The notes under the pieces: model-generated
Told to the model about the DNA's origin: nothing
Database searches by the model: none
Seen by the model: the letters and a program-made list of their open reading frames with translations, nothing else
From: an uncultured Lysobacteraceae bacterium
GTDB lineage: Bacteria; Pseudomonadota; Gammaproteobacteria; Xanthomonadales; Xanthomonadaceae
Assembly (NCBI GenBank): GCA_902825775.1
Contig: CADECF010000002.1
Span: 186,001-250,000, forward strand
Length of the DNA: 64,000 nucleotides
Direction: 5' to 3'
Program-made: the position numbers and the translations under genes
Shown here: positions 57,011 through 64,000 of the stretch, piece after piece
Layout: each line of letters begins with the position of its first letter
Numbering within the stretch: the stretch's first letter is position 1

Positions 57011-57030
57011 CTAAAAAGCAAAGGCGGGAC

Positions 57031-57390
57031 ATGACAACTCTGTACGGTCTCTCGAACTGCGACACCTGCAAGAAAGCTCGCAAGTGGCTCGAACGCTTTG
57101 GCGTCGCGCACACGTTCGTCGACTATCGCGACAACAGGCAGCCGGCCGAGACGCTGACCGAGTGGTCTAAACAGGCAGGCGGCTGGGATGCGCTGATCAA
57201 TAAATCGTCGACCACCTGGCGCAATCTGCCGCCGAATCGCAAAACGCCAGGCTCGGATGCGGAATGGAAATTGCTGCTCAAGGAATATCCGCAACTGATC
57301 CGCCGGCCGGTCGTCGTCGCCGACGACGGCGTGGTCACGCAAGGCTTCACCGACAACGGTTTCAAACAGCGCTTCGGAGTCGGCAAGTGA
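57031..57390 (+). CDS. ArsC/Spx-family thioredoxin-fold protein (YffB-like)
   Basis: 119 residues, [20 protein letters not shown] at the start with a CxxC motif, [17 protein letters not shown], and [16 protein letters not shown]. It is the YffB branch of the arsenate-reductase-like family, thought to bind glutathione; true arsenate reduction is not implied. It lies between dapD and dapE, a recurrent arrangement in Pseudomonas-type genomes, so a link to dapE expression is likely. Its TGA overlaps the dapE GTG (GTGA). Confidence 0.9.
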   Translation: MTTLYGLSNCDTCKKARKWLERFGVAHTFVDYRDNRQPAETLTEWSKQAGGWDALINKSSTTWRNLPPNRKTPGSDAEWKLLLKEYPQLIRRPVVVADDGVVTQGFTDNGFKQRFGVGK

Positions 57391-58514
57391 AGGAAGTCGT
57401 CGAACTCGCCAAGGAGCTGCTGCTGCGCCCGTCGGTCACGCCCGATGACGCCGGCTGCCAAGCGTTGATCGCAGAACGTTTGCAACGCGCTGGTTTCCTT
57501 TGCGAACAACTGCGTTTCGGCGAGGTGGACAATCTTTGGGCCACGCACGGCAGCGGCGGCCCCGTGCTCGCGCTGCTCGGCCATACCGATGTGGTGCCCG
57601 CGGGTCCGCGCGAAAGCTGGTCCAGCGATCCGTTCGTGCCGGAAATCCGCGACGGCGTGTTGTACGGCCGCGGCGCGGCCGACATGAAAGGCAGCGTCGC
57701 CGCATTCGTGATCGCGCTGGAGCGTTTCGCCGCCGCGCATCCGGGCCACCCCGGCACGGTGGCGCTGCTGCTGACTTCGGACGAAGAGGGCGATGCCATC
57801 GACGGCGTGCGCCATGTCGCCGATGTTTTCCGCGAACGCGGACAGAAGATCGACTGGTGCATCACCGGCGAGCCCTCGTCGCAAGACAAGCTCGGCGATC
57901 TGCTCCGCGTCGGCCGCCGCGGCACTTTGTCCGCGACCTTGAGCGTGAAGGGCGTACAGGGCCACGTCGCGTATCCGGAAAAGGCGCGCAATCCCATCCA
58001 CCAGGCGATGCCGGCGTTGGCCGAACTCGCAGCGCATCGCTGGGACGAAGGTTACGAATCGTTCCCGCCCACCAGCCTGCAGATCAGCAATGTGCATGCC
58101 GGTACCGGCGCCAACAATGTGATTCCGGGCGAGCTGCAGGCGCTTTTCAACCTGCGCTATAACCCGCATTGGCGCGCCGAACAGCTCGAGCAACGATGCG
58201 AATCGGTACTGCGCGCGCATGGTCTCGAATACAGCGTGCATTGGCACCGCGGCGGCGAGCCGTTCTACACGCCAGAAGGCCCGCTGCGCAACGCCGCGCG
58301 CGAGGTGCTGGCGCGGTTCTCGGGCGCGGCACCCGAAGAAAGCACCGGCGGCGGCACGTCCGACGCGCGCTTCATCGCCCCGCTCGGCGCCCAGTGCGTC
58401 GAGATCGGCCCGGTCAACGCCAGTATCCATAAGGTCGACGAACATGTGGCGGTGGCCGATCTGGAAATTTTGCCCGACCTTTACTTAGCCCTGATCGAGC
58501 GTCTGCTGCTTTAG
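57387..58514 (+). CDS. dapE: Succinyl-diaminopimelate desuccinylase
   Basis: Di-zinc hydrolase releasing L,L-diaminopimelate. 375 residues, equal to E. coli DapE. Metal ligands: His66 in LLGHTDVV, Asp99 in [10 protein letters not shown], Glu134 in TSDEEGDA and the His near the end in SIHKVDEHV. The start is GTG at 57387, overlapping the ArsC-like stop. Together with dapD it supplies lysine and peptidoglycan precursor from aspartate, the same amino acid asnB uses. Confidence 0.96.
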   Translation: MKEVVELAKELLLRPSVTPDDAGCQALIAERLQRAGFLCEQLRFGEVDNLWATHGSGGPVLALLGHTDVVPAGPRESWSSDPFVPEIRDGVLYGRGAADMKGSVAAFVIALERFAAAHPGHPGTVALLLTSDEEGDAIDGVRHVADVFRERGQKIDWCITGEPSSQDKLGDLLRVGRRGTLSATLSVKGVQGHVAYPEKARNPIHQAMPALAELAAHRWDEGYESFPPTSLQISNVHAGTGANNVIPGELQALFNLRYNPHWRAEQLEQRCESVLRAHGLEYSVHWHRGGEPFYTPEGPLRNAAREVLARFSGAAPEESTGGGTSDARFIAPLGAQCVEIGPVNASIHKVDEHVAVADLEILPDLYLALIERLLL

Positions 58515-58529
58515 CTCTGCTTCTGCTGT

Positions 58530-58636
58530 TGCCCCCTTTACCGAAGGGGGCTACGGGGGATTTGCTCTTGATCTTGCTGTGAAGGCAAGCGCCAAAAGCA
58601 AATCCCCCTCGGTCCCCCTTTTTCAAAGGGAGAAAC
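58530..58636. repeat. Inverted repeat, family E
   Basis: CCCCCTTTACCGAAGGGGGC + GGGGGATTTGCTCTTG and, inverted, AAAAGCAAATCCCCCTCGG + TCCCCCTTTTTCAAAGGGAG. Pieces of the same sequence flank the family A copy at 32713. It occupies the first part of the 431-bp dapE-asnB gap. Confidence 0.82.
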
Positions 58637-58721
58637 AGCCTTGGCCGGGTCGAGCCCCCGCTGGCGTTTGATCAAAGAACAGGGCTTGCCAGCCCGCGGG
58701 GAAACAGGTTAGGTTGCAGCC

Positions 58722-58817
58722 ATGCATCGCCGGTCCGCCAACGCCAACCGCAATTCCAATAACCGCAATAATCTGCGCTCGAATAATCGTGCGCGGCCGC
58801 TGCGGGTCTGCGACTAG
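58722..58817 (+). CDS. Asparagine-rich leader peptide upstream of asnB
   Basis: A 31-codon ORF, too short for routine annotation: begins MHRRSANANRNSNNRNNLRS and ends NNRARPLRVCD. Nine of 31 codons are Asn (residues 7, 9, 11, 13, 14, 16, 17, 21, 22) and eight are Arg. Six of the nine Asn codons are AAT although the genome favours GC-ending codons. AGG lies eight bases before the ATG as a weak ribosome site. A terminator follows 27 nt after the stop, and asnB, the asparagine synthetase gene, follows that. This is the arrangement of amino-acid attenuator leaders (compare hisL with seven His codons, thrL, pheL). Function inferred; not tested. Confidence 0.75.
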   Translation: MHRRSANANRNSNNRNNLRSNNRARPLRVCD

Positions 58818-58843
58818 GCAAGGCAACACCAAGCCCAACGTCC

Positions 58844-58872
58844 AAAACCCGCGCCGCAAGCGCGGGTTTTTT
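58844..58872 (+). terminator. Intrinsic terminator in the asnB leader
   Basis: AAAACCCGCG-CCGCAAG-CGCGGGTTTTTT: a 6-bp all-GC stem extended by four A-T pairs and ending in T6. Flanking CCAAC (58835-58839) and GTTGG (58873-58877) can lengthen it. It lies 74 nt before the asnB ATG, so it must be read through for asnB expression. Confidence 0.9.
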
Positions 58873-58946
58873 GTTGGCCGCAACGTTCGAGAGAAAAACC
58901 GCAGGCCCCTCCACATTCTTTTTTTTTGCGAAATCAGGAGTCAGAC

Positions 58947-60635
58947 ATGTGTTCCATCCTCGGTATCTTCGGCCTGCAGCCGGGCGACGACATCGGCGCA
59001 TTGCGTCGCCAGGCGTTGGATCTTTCGCAGAAGCAGCGCCATCGCGGCCCCGATTGGAGCGGCGTCTATCTCGACGAGGGCGCGATCCTGGTGCATGAGC
59101 GCCTGGCCATCGTCGATCCCGCAGGCGGTTCGCAACCGCTGCGCTCGTCCGATGGCGAGCTGGTGCTGGCGGTCAATGGCGAGATCTACAACCACCGCGA
59201 GCTGAAGAAGGAACTGACCCAGCCTTACGCCTTCCAGACCGGTTCGGACTGCGAGGTGATCAACGCGCTGTACCGCGAAGACGAGCCCGCCTCGTTCCTC
59301 AACCGCCTCAACGGCATTTTCGCTTTCGCGTTGTGGGATAAATCCCGGCAGCGCGTGATCGTCGCCCGCGATCCGATCGGCGTTTGCCCGCTGTACTGGG
59401 GCCACGATCGCGAAGGCCGGTTGTGCGTGGCCTCGGAAATGAAAGCGCTCGCCGGCCTCTGCGCCGACGTCGCCCAGTTTCCGCCCGGTCATTGGTACGA
59501 CAGCGCCAGCGGCCAGTTGCAGAAGTACTACATCAAGCCGTGGCGCGATTACGACGCGACCCAGGGCGTGAAAGTATCGCCGCAGGAACTGCGCGAAGCC
59601 TTCGAACGCGCCGTCCACCGGCAACTGATGACCGACGTGCCTTACGGCGTGCTGCTGTCCGGCGGACTGGATTCCTCGCTGGTCGCGGCCTGCGCGGCGC
59701 GCTTCGCCCGCAACCGCGTCGAAGAAGACGACACGTCCGAGGCTTGGTGGCCGCGCCTGCACTCGTTCGCGATCGGTTTGGAAGGTTCGCCCGATCTGGC
59801 GGCGGCCGAAGTAGCCGCAGCGGCGCTCGGCACCGTGCACCACGGCTTCAAATACAGCTTCGACGAAGGCCTGGACGCGCTGCCGGAAGTGATCCGCCAC
59901 ATCGAAACCTACGACGTCACCACCATCCGCGCGTCCACGCCGATGTATCTGCTGGCGCGGCGGATCAAGGCGATGGGGGTGAAGATGGTGCTGTCCGGCG
60001 AAGGTTCCGACGAGATCTTCGGCGGCTATCTGTATTTCCACAAGGCGCCGAACGCGCGGGAATTCCATGAGGAACTGGTACGCAAACTCGACGCGCTCTA
60101 CAACTACGACTGCCTGCGCGCCAACAAGTCGATGATGGCCTGGGGCGTGGAGCCGCGGGTGCCTTTCCTCGACGTCGAATTCCTCGACGTCGCGATGAGG
60201 ATGGATGCGCAAGCCAAGATGGTGGACAAGACGGGCAAAGGCAGAAAGGGCATCGAAAAGGCGGTGCTGCGCGAAGCGTTCGAAGGCTATCTGCCCGATT
60301 CGATCCTGTGGCGGCAGAAGGAACAGTTCAGCGACGGCGTCGGCTACGGCTGGATCGACGGTTTGAAGGCGCATGCGGAAAAACAGGTCAGCGATCGCGA
60401 GCTTGCGGCCGCCGACAAGCGTTTCCCCATCAATCCGCCGCAGACCAAAGAGGCCTACTACTACCGCAGCCTATTCGAGCAGGCTTTTCCGGGCGCCGCC
60501 TGCGCGGAAACGGTGCCGGGCGGCAAGTCGATCGCTTGCTCGTCGCCGGCTGCGATTGCTTGGGATGCGAGTTTCGCCGCGGCGGCAGATCCATCCGGGC
60601 GCGCGATAGCCGGCGTGCACAACGCCGCGCTCTGA
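58947..60635 (+). CDS. asnB: Asparagine synthase B (glutamine-hydrolysing)
   Basis: Makes Asn from Asp, ATP and Gln. 562 residues (E. coli AsnB 554). The N-terminal nucleophile Cys directly follows Met (MCSILGIFGL), which fixes the start at 58947; AGGAG lies six bases upstream. Glutaminase domain to about 190 (RHRGPDWSG, VNGEIYNHRELK), then the ATP-pyrophosphatase domain with LLSGGLDSSLVAA near 237 and LSGEGSDEIFGGYLYF. The last about 45 residues are an Ala/Ser-rich tail. A nine-T tract lies 19 bases before the ATG. It appears to be the only gene in its transcription unit downstream of the leader. Confidence 0.97.
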   Translation: MCSILGIFGLQPGDDIGALRRQALDLSQKQRHRGPDWSGVYLDEGAILVHERLAIVDPAGGSQPLRSSDGELVLAVNGEIYNHRELKKELTQPYAFQTGSDCEVINALYREDEPASFLNRLNGIFAFALWDKSRQRVIVARDPIGVCPLYWGHDREGRLCVASEMKALAGLCADVAQFPPGHWYDSASGQLQKYYIKPWRDYDATQGVKVSPQELREAFERAVHRQLMTDVPYGVLLSGGLDSSLVAACAARFARNRVEEDDTSEAWWPRLHSFAIGLEGSPDLAAAEVAAAALGTVHHGFKYSFDEGLDALPEVIRHIETYDVTTIRASTPMYLLARRIKAMGVKMVLSGEGSDEIFGGYLYFHKAPNAREFHEELVRKLDALYNYDCLRANKSMMAWGVEPRVPFLDVEFLDVAMRMDAQAKMVDKTGKGRKGIEKAVLREAFEGYLPDSILWRQKEQFSDGVGYGWIDGLKAHAEKQVSDRELAAADKRFPINPPQTKEAYYYRSLFEQAFPGAACAETVPGGKSIACSSPAAIAWDASFAAAADPSGRAIAGVHNAAL

Positions 60636-60647
60636 GTTTTCCTTTGG

Positions 60648-60722
60648 TCTGTCATCCCGAACACAGCGAGGGATCCACTCTCACGGAAAGTAGATCCCTC
60701 ACCTTCGGTTCGGGACGACAGG
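60648..60722. repeat. Diverged inverted repeat, family C-like
   Basis: TGTCATCCCGAACACAGCGA + GGGATC and, inverted, GATCCCTCACCTTCGGTTCG + GGACGACA. It lies in the convergent gap between asnB and the acylase gene and may serve as a terminator for both. Confidence 0.75.
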
Positions 60723-60729
60723 GGAGGGA

Positions 60730-63156
60730 TCAGCGCGCAGGTTCGAGTTTCAACGTGTATTCCGCCTCGCCCGGCAAGAACGGTGTCGGCCGCCCATGCA
60801 CCCAGTCCTCGTGGCCCGCGCCCCAGAACGGCGACAACGGATTGCCTGCTTGCCCGCCGGGCATGTGCACGATGCCGTCGGCTTCGTGGCCCGGCGACAC
60901 CACCATGCGTTCGGATGCGCCGAAAGCAGGTCCGGCGACGCGAGGCATCGCGGTATCGCCGTCCAATCGATCCGGCGGCATGCAAAGCACGCGCTTTCCG
61001 ATCAGCGGAATCGCTTTCGCCAGGGGATGGCAGATGGCGGCAGTGTTGCGCTCGCCCCAGGTGCGTTCGGCCAACGGGCCCTTCTTCGAGAATTCGCCGG
61101 CCACTTCGGCGGCGGCGTCTTCGAACAAGGCATCCCAGGAGGCGAAACGGCGCGGCAACAGGTGCGCCGGCCGTTGCGTCACCAGGGGCCAGGCCACGCC
61201 TTCCAGTTGCGACAGGCCGGGCATGTCGAAGTCGTCGCCCAGAGCGGCCTGCGCAGGTGCGGTCAATCCGTCGGCGATGCGTGCGTTCACCGCCAAGCGC
61301 CAGGCACGGACGATGCGATAGCTGACCGAATCGGCGCTGGCACGTCCCTGCCATGCGCTCGCCGCATTCGCCAGCGCCTGCAACGACGGCGATTCGGCGT
61401 GTTGCGATTGCTCGCGCAGCAGGCGCCACCACCGTTCCAGGAACAAGGCGCGATCGTCGAGCTGTATCGCCAGCAAATCGCGCTCGGTGAAGACGCGTTT
61501 GGCGAACAGGCCATCGCGGATCTGCTTCGCGCGCGCGCCGAGCGCGTAACCGCCGTCGCCGAGCTCCGCCAGGGCCTGGCCGTCTACGACGCGTGCGTTC
61601 GCGGTCCAAAGCCTGCCGTCGTGCGGCGCGGGAATCGAAGGGTTGGCCGCGCGCCACTTCCACCACGGCATCTCGCAGGGATCGTGAGGGCCGGGTACCC
61701 AGCCCGGAAGCGGCGGATCGGACGGCGGCGTCGACGCTTGCGGGCGATCGGGGAGGCAACTGGGCCTGCGTTCGGGAATGCGTCCGGCGATCGTCCATTC
61801 GATATGGCCAGCGCGATCGGCGACCACGAAATTCTGACCGGGTATGCCAAAACCGGATGCCGAAGCGGCCGCCTGCGCCGCGTCGGCCGCCGTCGCCATG
61901 CCGGCCAGTCCGAAGTTGAGCGAGCCGGGAAGATGCGCACTCCAGCGCAGGGCCAGCGACGTGCCGTCCTTGAGGTCGTGCATGATCGGACCGGCGCGCG
62001 TTTCGCGCACTTCGAAAGGCACCGGATCGGCACCGGCGACGCGGATCGTTTCTTCGATGGTCGCGACGGTTTCCGGCATGTACGGCGACGGGCATGCCGG
62101 CTCGGGCCCTTGCGGAGCCGTTGGGCACAGCCGCACCCAATCCATCCAGTCGCCGTAGCTATTGGTGAAGGCCCAGGCGACATGGCCGTTGCTGCCCACG
62201 ACGACCGCCGGCAGGCCGGGCAGGGTGAAACCGGTCAAGTCGACCTTGCCGCCGGGCGCGCGGGCATCGGCGTAACGCAATCTCGCGCGGAACCAGATGT
62301 TGGGCGCGCGCAGGCCCAGGTGCATGTCGTCGGCGACGATCGCGCGGCCGTCGCGCGTCAACGCGCCGGAGACCGCGAAATTATTGCTGCCGTTTTCGGG
62401 CTTCGAAATCAGTTTCAGGTCGCGTGCCTGGGCCGGCATGGGCAGCGTGCGCAGGTTCAGCTCGCCGGCGCCGGGCAGCACCGCGTCGCCGCGCGCTTCG
62501 CCCATCAGCGGCGCATCCCAGGTCGAGCCCGGATTCTGCAGCAGGCGCAGCAACGCCGGCGGCACGTGCGCCGAGATTTTCCACATCGCGTACTCGTCTC
62601 CGTTGTCTTCGCCCTGCAGGTCGAAGAACATCGCGTAGCCGGTCAATGCCGAATCGGCCAAGCGCCAGGGTTGCGGGTCCTGCCGCAGCAGCAGGTAAGG
62701 CCATGGCTCGGCGCGCAAGTCGCGCAGGCCGGCGTTGACGCCTTCGGTATAGGCGCGCAATTGCGGCAATTTGTCGCCGGCGACAGCGGCGATGTTCTTT
62801 TCGACACGGGCGCGGAAGCGATGGATGCGGTGGCGCTTGTCGGTATCGACGGCTATGGACCCGAACAGTTCGGCCAGCTCGCCCGCAGCCGTGCGCCGCA
62901 TCAGGTCCATCTCGAAAAAACGTTCCTGCGCATGCACGTAACCGAGCGCGCGCATGGCGTCGGTTTCGTTGGCGGCATCGATGGTGACGATGCCGAGTTT
63001 GTCGCGCTGGATCGTGACCGGCGCGGACAGCCCGTGCAGGGCCAGTTCGCCGTCCATCCGAGGCAGGCTGCCGCGCAGTTGCCACCAGGCGGCGGCGAAA
63101 ACCAAAACCAGCAGAACCAGAAGCGCTAAACCCGTGCGTTTGAACCACTTCGACAT
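60730..63156 (-). CDS. Penicillin acylase family (Ntn-hydrolase) protein
   Basis: 808-residue precursor of the S45 family. An N-terminal membrane anchor or signal (LALLVLLVLVFAAAWW, about 10-25), then the alpha chain, and the autocleavage/nucleophile site ENGSNNFAVSG with Ser at residue 257. The beta chain contains VVVGSNGHVAWAFTNSYGDW and the C-terminal MVVSPGHEADGIVHMPGGQA. Family enzymes cleave amides such as beta-lactam side chains or acyl-homoserine lactones; the substrate cannot be read from sequence. AGGGGAA precedes the ATG. The upstream tpm ends 29 bases before it, so the two may be co-transcribed. Confidence 0.9.
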   Translation of the reverse strand: MSKWFKRTGLALLVLLVLVFAAAWWQLRGSLPRMDGELALHGLSAPVTIQRDKLGIVTIDAANETDAMRALGYVHAQERFFEMDLMRRTAAGELAELFGSIAVDTDKRHRIHRFRARVEKNIAAVAGDKLPQLRAYTEGVNAGLRDLRAEPWPYLLLRQDPQPWRLADSALTGYAMFFDLQGEDNGDEYAMWKISAHVPPALLRLLQNPGSTWDAPLMGEARGDAVLPGAGELNLRTLPMPAQARDLKLISKPENGSNNFAVSGALTRDGRAIVADDMHLGLRAPNIWFRARLRYADARAPGGKVDLTGFTLPGLPAVVVGSNGHVAWAFTNSYGDWMDWVRLCPTAPQGPEPACPSPYMPETVATIEETIRVAGADPVPFEVRETRAGPIMHDLKDGTSLALRWSAHLPGSLNFGLAGMATAADAAQAAASASGFGIPGQNFVVADRAGHIEWTIAGRIPERRPSCLPDRPQASTPPSDPPLPGWVPGPHDPCEMPWWKWRAANPSIPAPHDGRLWTANARVVDGQALAELGDGGYALGARAKQIRDGLFAKRVFTERDLLAIQLDDRALFLERWWRLLREQSQHAESPSLQALANAASAWQGRASADSVSYRIVRAWRLAVNARIADGLTAPAQAALGDDFDMPGLSQLEGVAWPLVTQRPAHLLPRRFASWDALFEDAAAEVAGEFSKKGPLAERTWGERNTAAICHPLAKAIPLIGKRVLCMPPDRLDGDTAMPRVAGPAFGASERMVVSPGHEADGIVHMPGGQAGNPLSPFWGAGHEDWVHGRPTPFLPGEAEYTLKLEPAR

Positions 63157-63185
63157 GCATTTCCCCTGGTATCGGTCGACCGCGA

Positions 63186-63845
63186 TCAGTCCCGGCGCGT
63201 CATGCGGTAAACCGCAGTGTGCAGGGCGGTGACGCCCTCGGCGACGAAACCCGGCTGCGTGGCGAGGATATCGCGCCGCTCGAGGGTTTCGACACTCCAT
63301 TCGGTAGCGAAAAGGCCACGCACCTCGTCTTTATCCACGGAAAACGGCGGACCTTGCTTCTCGCGCTGCGGATATTCCAGGGTGACCAGCAGGCCGCGGC
63401 AGCCGCCCGGCAATTTCCAATACAGGTCGAGCGCATAGCGCCGCCGCATATCGGCCGGCAGCGCGATCAGTGCGGCGCGGTCGTAGACGCCTTCGCATCC
63501 GGCCAGGGCATCGGCACCCAGCGCGAAGGCATCCCCCTGGATCAGCTCGATCTCGCCGGCGACGTAGTGCCTGCCGAGCCGGCTTTCGCGTATTTCGGGC
63601 TTCAGTGCGTTTTCGTCGAAGAATTGTTCTACCGCGATCCGCGACAACTCCACGCCGAGCACGCGGTGCCCGCGCGATGCCAGCCAAAGCATGTCCAGCG
63701 ACTTGCCGGCCAACGGTACGAACACACGGCTGCCGACGGGCAGGACAAGCGCATCCCAGTGCCGTTCCAGCAACGGCGTGACGCGATCCTGATGGAAGCC
63801 GATTTGGCCGTCGCGCCAACGTTGTTGCCAGAAATCGGCTTCCAC
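63186..63845 (-). CDS. tpm: Thiopurine S-methyltransferase family protein
   Basis: 219-residue SAM-dependent methyltransferase. VEADFWQQRWRDGQIGFHQD at the start, the SAM motif VFVPLAGKSLDMLWLASRGH + RVLGVELS, and VYDRAALIALPADMR are diagnostic of bacterial Tpm, which methylates thiopurines and oxidised selenium/tellurium compounds. The start is GTG at 63845 with GGAG five bases upstream; no in-frame ATG fits. It is preceded by a repeat of family F. Confidence 0.93.
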   Translation of the reverse strand: MEADFWQQRWRDGQIGFHQDRVTPLLERHWDALVLPVGSRVFVPLAGKSLDMLWLASRGHRVLGVELSRIAVEQFFDENALKPEIRESRLGRHYVAGEIELIQGDAFALGADALAGCEGVYDRAALIALPADMRRRYALDLYWKLPGGCRGLLVTLEYPQREKQGPPFSVDKDEVRGLFATEWSVETLERRDILATQPGFVAEGVTALHTAVYRMTRRD

Positions 63846-63858
63846 GACATCTCCACGT

Positions 63859-63927
63859 TGTAGCCCGGGTAAGCGCAGCGCACCCGGGGCGCGCAATCCC
63901 GGGTGCGCTGCGCTTACCCGGGCTACG
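63859..63927. repeat. Repeat family F, inverted pair
   Basis: TGTAGCCCGGGTAAGCGCAGCG + CACCCGGG and, inverted, CCCGGGTGCGCTGCGCTTAC + CCGGGCTACG, with 8 nt between. A single copy is at 4747-4775. Confidence 0.85.
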
Positions 63928-63929
63928 AA

Positions 63930-64000
63930 TTATTCGATGGCCAGCCCATCCACCTTTTGCCAACCGCGCGGCAGCAACCCGCCGCGGCTCGCCCGCGCCC
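63930..64000 (-). CDS. C-terminal end of a gene running off the window
   Basis: The - strand reads SRGGLLPRGWQKVDGLAIE and stops with TAA at 63930-63932. Too little is present to name the family. Same direction as tpm. Confidence 0.45.
   Translation of the reverse strand, partial: ARASRGGLLPRGWQKVDGLAIE

Larger units (their letters stand above)
58722..58872 (+). promoter_or_regulatory. Putative asparagine-responsive transcription attenuator of asnB
   Basis: Leader ORF plus terminator plus alternative pairing. The left arm of the terminator can pair upstream in two ways: ACCCGC (58847-58852) with GCGGGT (58802-58807), and CCGCGC (58849-58854) with GCGCGG (58791-58796). Both upstream segments lie between the last Asn codons and the leader stop codon (58815-58817). 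A ribosome stalled on the Asn codons would leave GCGGGT free to form the antiterminator; one that reaches the stop would cover it and let the terminator form. Pairings read by eye, not energy-folded. Confidence 0.68.

Noticed and set aside
57004-57030. ATG at 57004 as start of the ArsC-like gene.
   Set aside because: It lies in a family C repeat and adds MTAKKQRRD before the conserved [13 protein letters not shown] start of the family.
58637-58946. A riboswitch or T-box upstream of asnB as an alternative to attenuation.
   Set aside because: No T-box motif (AGGGUGGNACCGCG) or specifier arrangement is seen, and T-boxes are rare outside Gram-positives; the Asn-codon-rich ORF explains the terminator better.

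Overview
The window is a GC-rich stretch (roughly two thirds G+C by eye) from a gammaproteobacterial chromosome, most likely Xanthomonadaceae (Lysobacter/Luteimonas/Xanthomonas relatives). The reasons are the gene orders lptE-holA-nadD-rsfS, map-glnD-dapD-arsC-dapE-asnB and bamA-lpxD-fabZ-lpxA-lpxB-rnhB-dnaE-accA, and the many GTAGAGTCGAGC- and GTGGGAGCGGC-type palindromic intergenic repeats. It is almost entirely core genome; no phage, transposase, CRISPR array, tRNA or rRNA gene was seen.

Layout. 1-13.6 kb: lptE, holA, nadD, rsfS, rlmH, maf, rng and yhdP on the + strand (LPS export, replication, NAD, ribosome silencing, rRNA methylation, RNA decay, envelope lipid transport). A Tat-exported PhoX-like gene, a TonB-like gene and a SIMPL-domain gene with a coupled small ORF lie between them on the - strand. 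13.7-18.5 kb: tldD/pmbA protease pair around darP, then two DUF4870 membrane proteins. 18.5-30.6 kb (mostly -): M48 peptidase and CHASE2 protein, xseB-ispA, tilS, accA, dnaE, a DUF1232 protein. 30.7-42.5 kb (-): the long envelope operon frr-uppS-cdsA-dxr-rseP-bamA-lpxD-fabZ-lpxA-lpxB-rnhB, with many 4-base stop/start overlaps. 42.6-47.7 kb: a CDF metal transporter, pyrH, an AIM24 protein (+), then tsf and rpsB behind a strong promoter and a structured leader of about 216 nt. 47.7-52.3 kb (-): an accessory chaperone-usher fimbrial operon of the spore-coat-U type, set between rpsB and the divergent map. 52.6-60.6 kb (+): map-glnD-dapD, an ArsC-like gene, dapE, then asnB. 60.7-64 kb (-): penicillin-acylase-family hydrolase, tpm, and the end of a further gene.

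The most interesting element is upstream of asnB (58722-58872): an unannotated 31-codon ORF with nine asparagine codons, six of them AAT, followed by a strong intrinsic terminator whose left arm can also pair with sequence overlapping the end of the ORF. This has the architecture of a ribosome-mediated transcription attenuator sensing Asn-tRNA(Asn). I know of no described asparagine attenuator of this kind, and it is my candidate for the undescribed system. Secondary points are the fimbrial insertion with its AT-rich, palindrome-bearing promoter region, and the density and variety of intergenic palindromic repeats (at least eight families), some of which have become part of protein ends.
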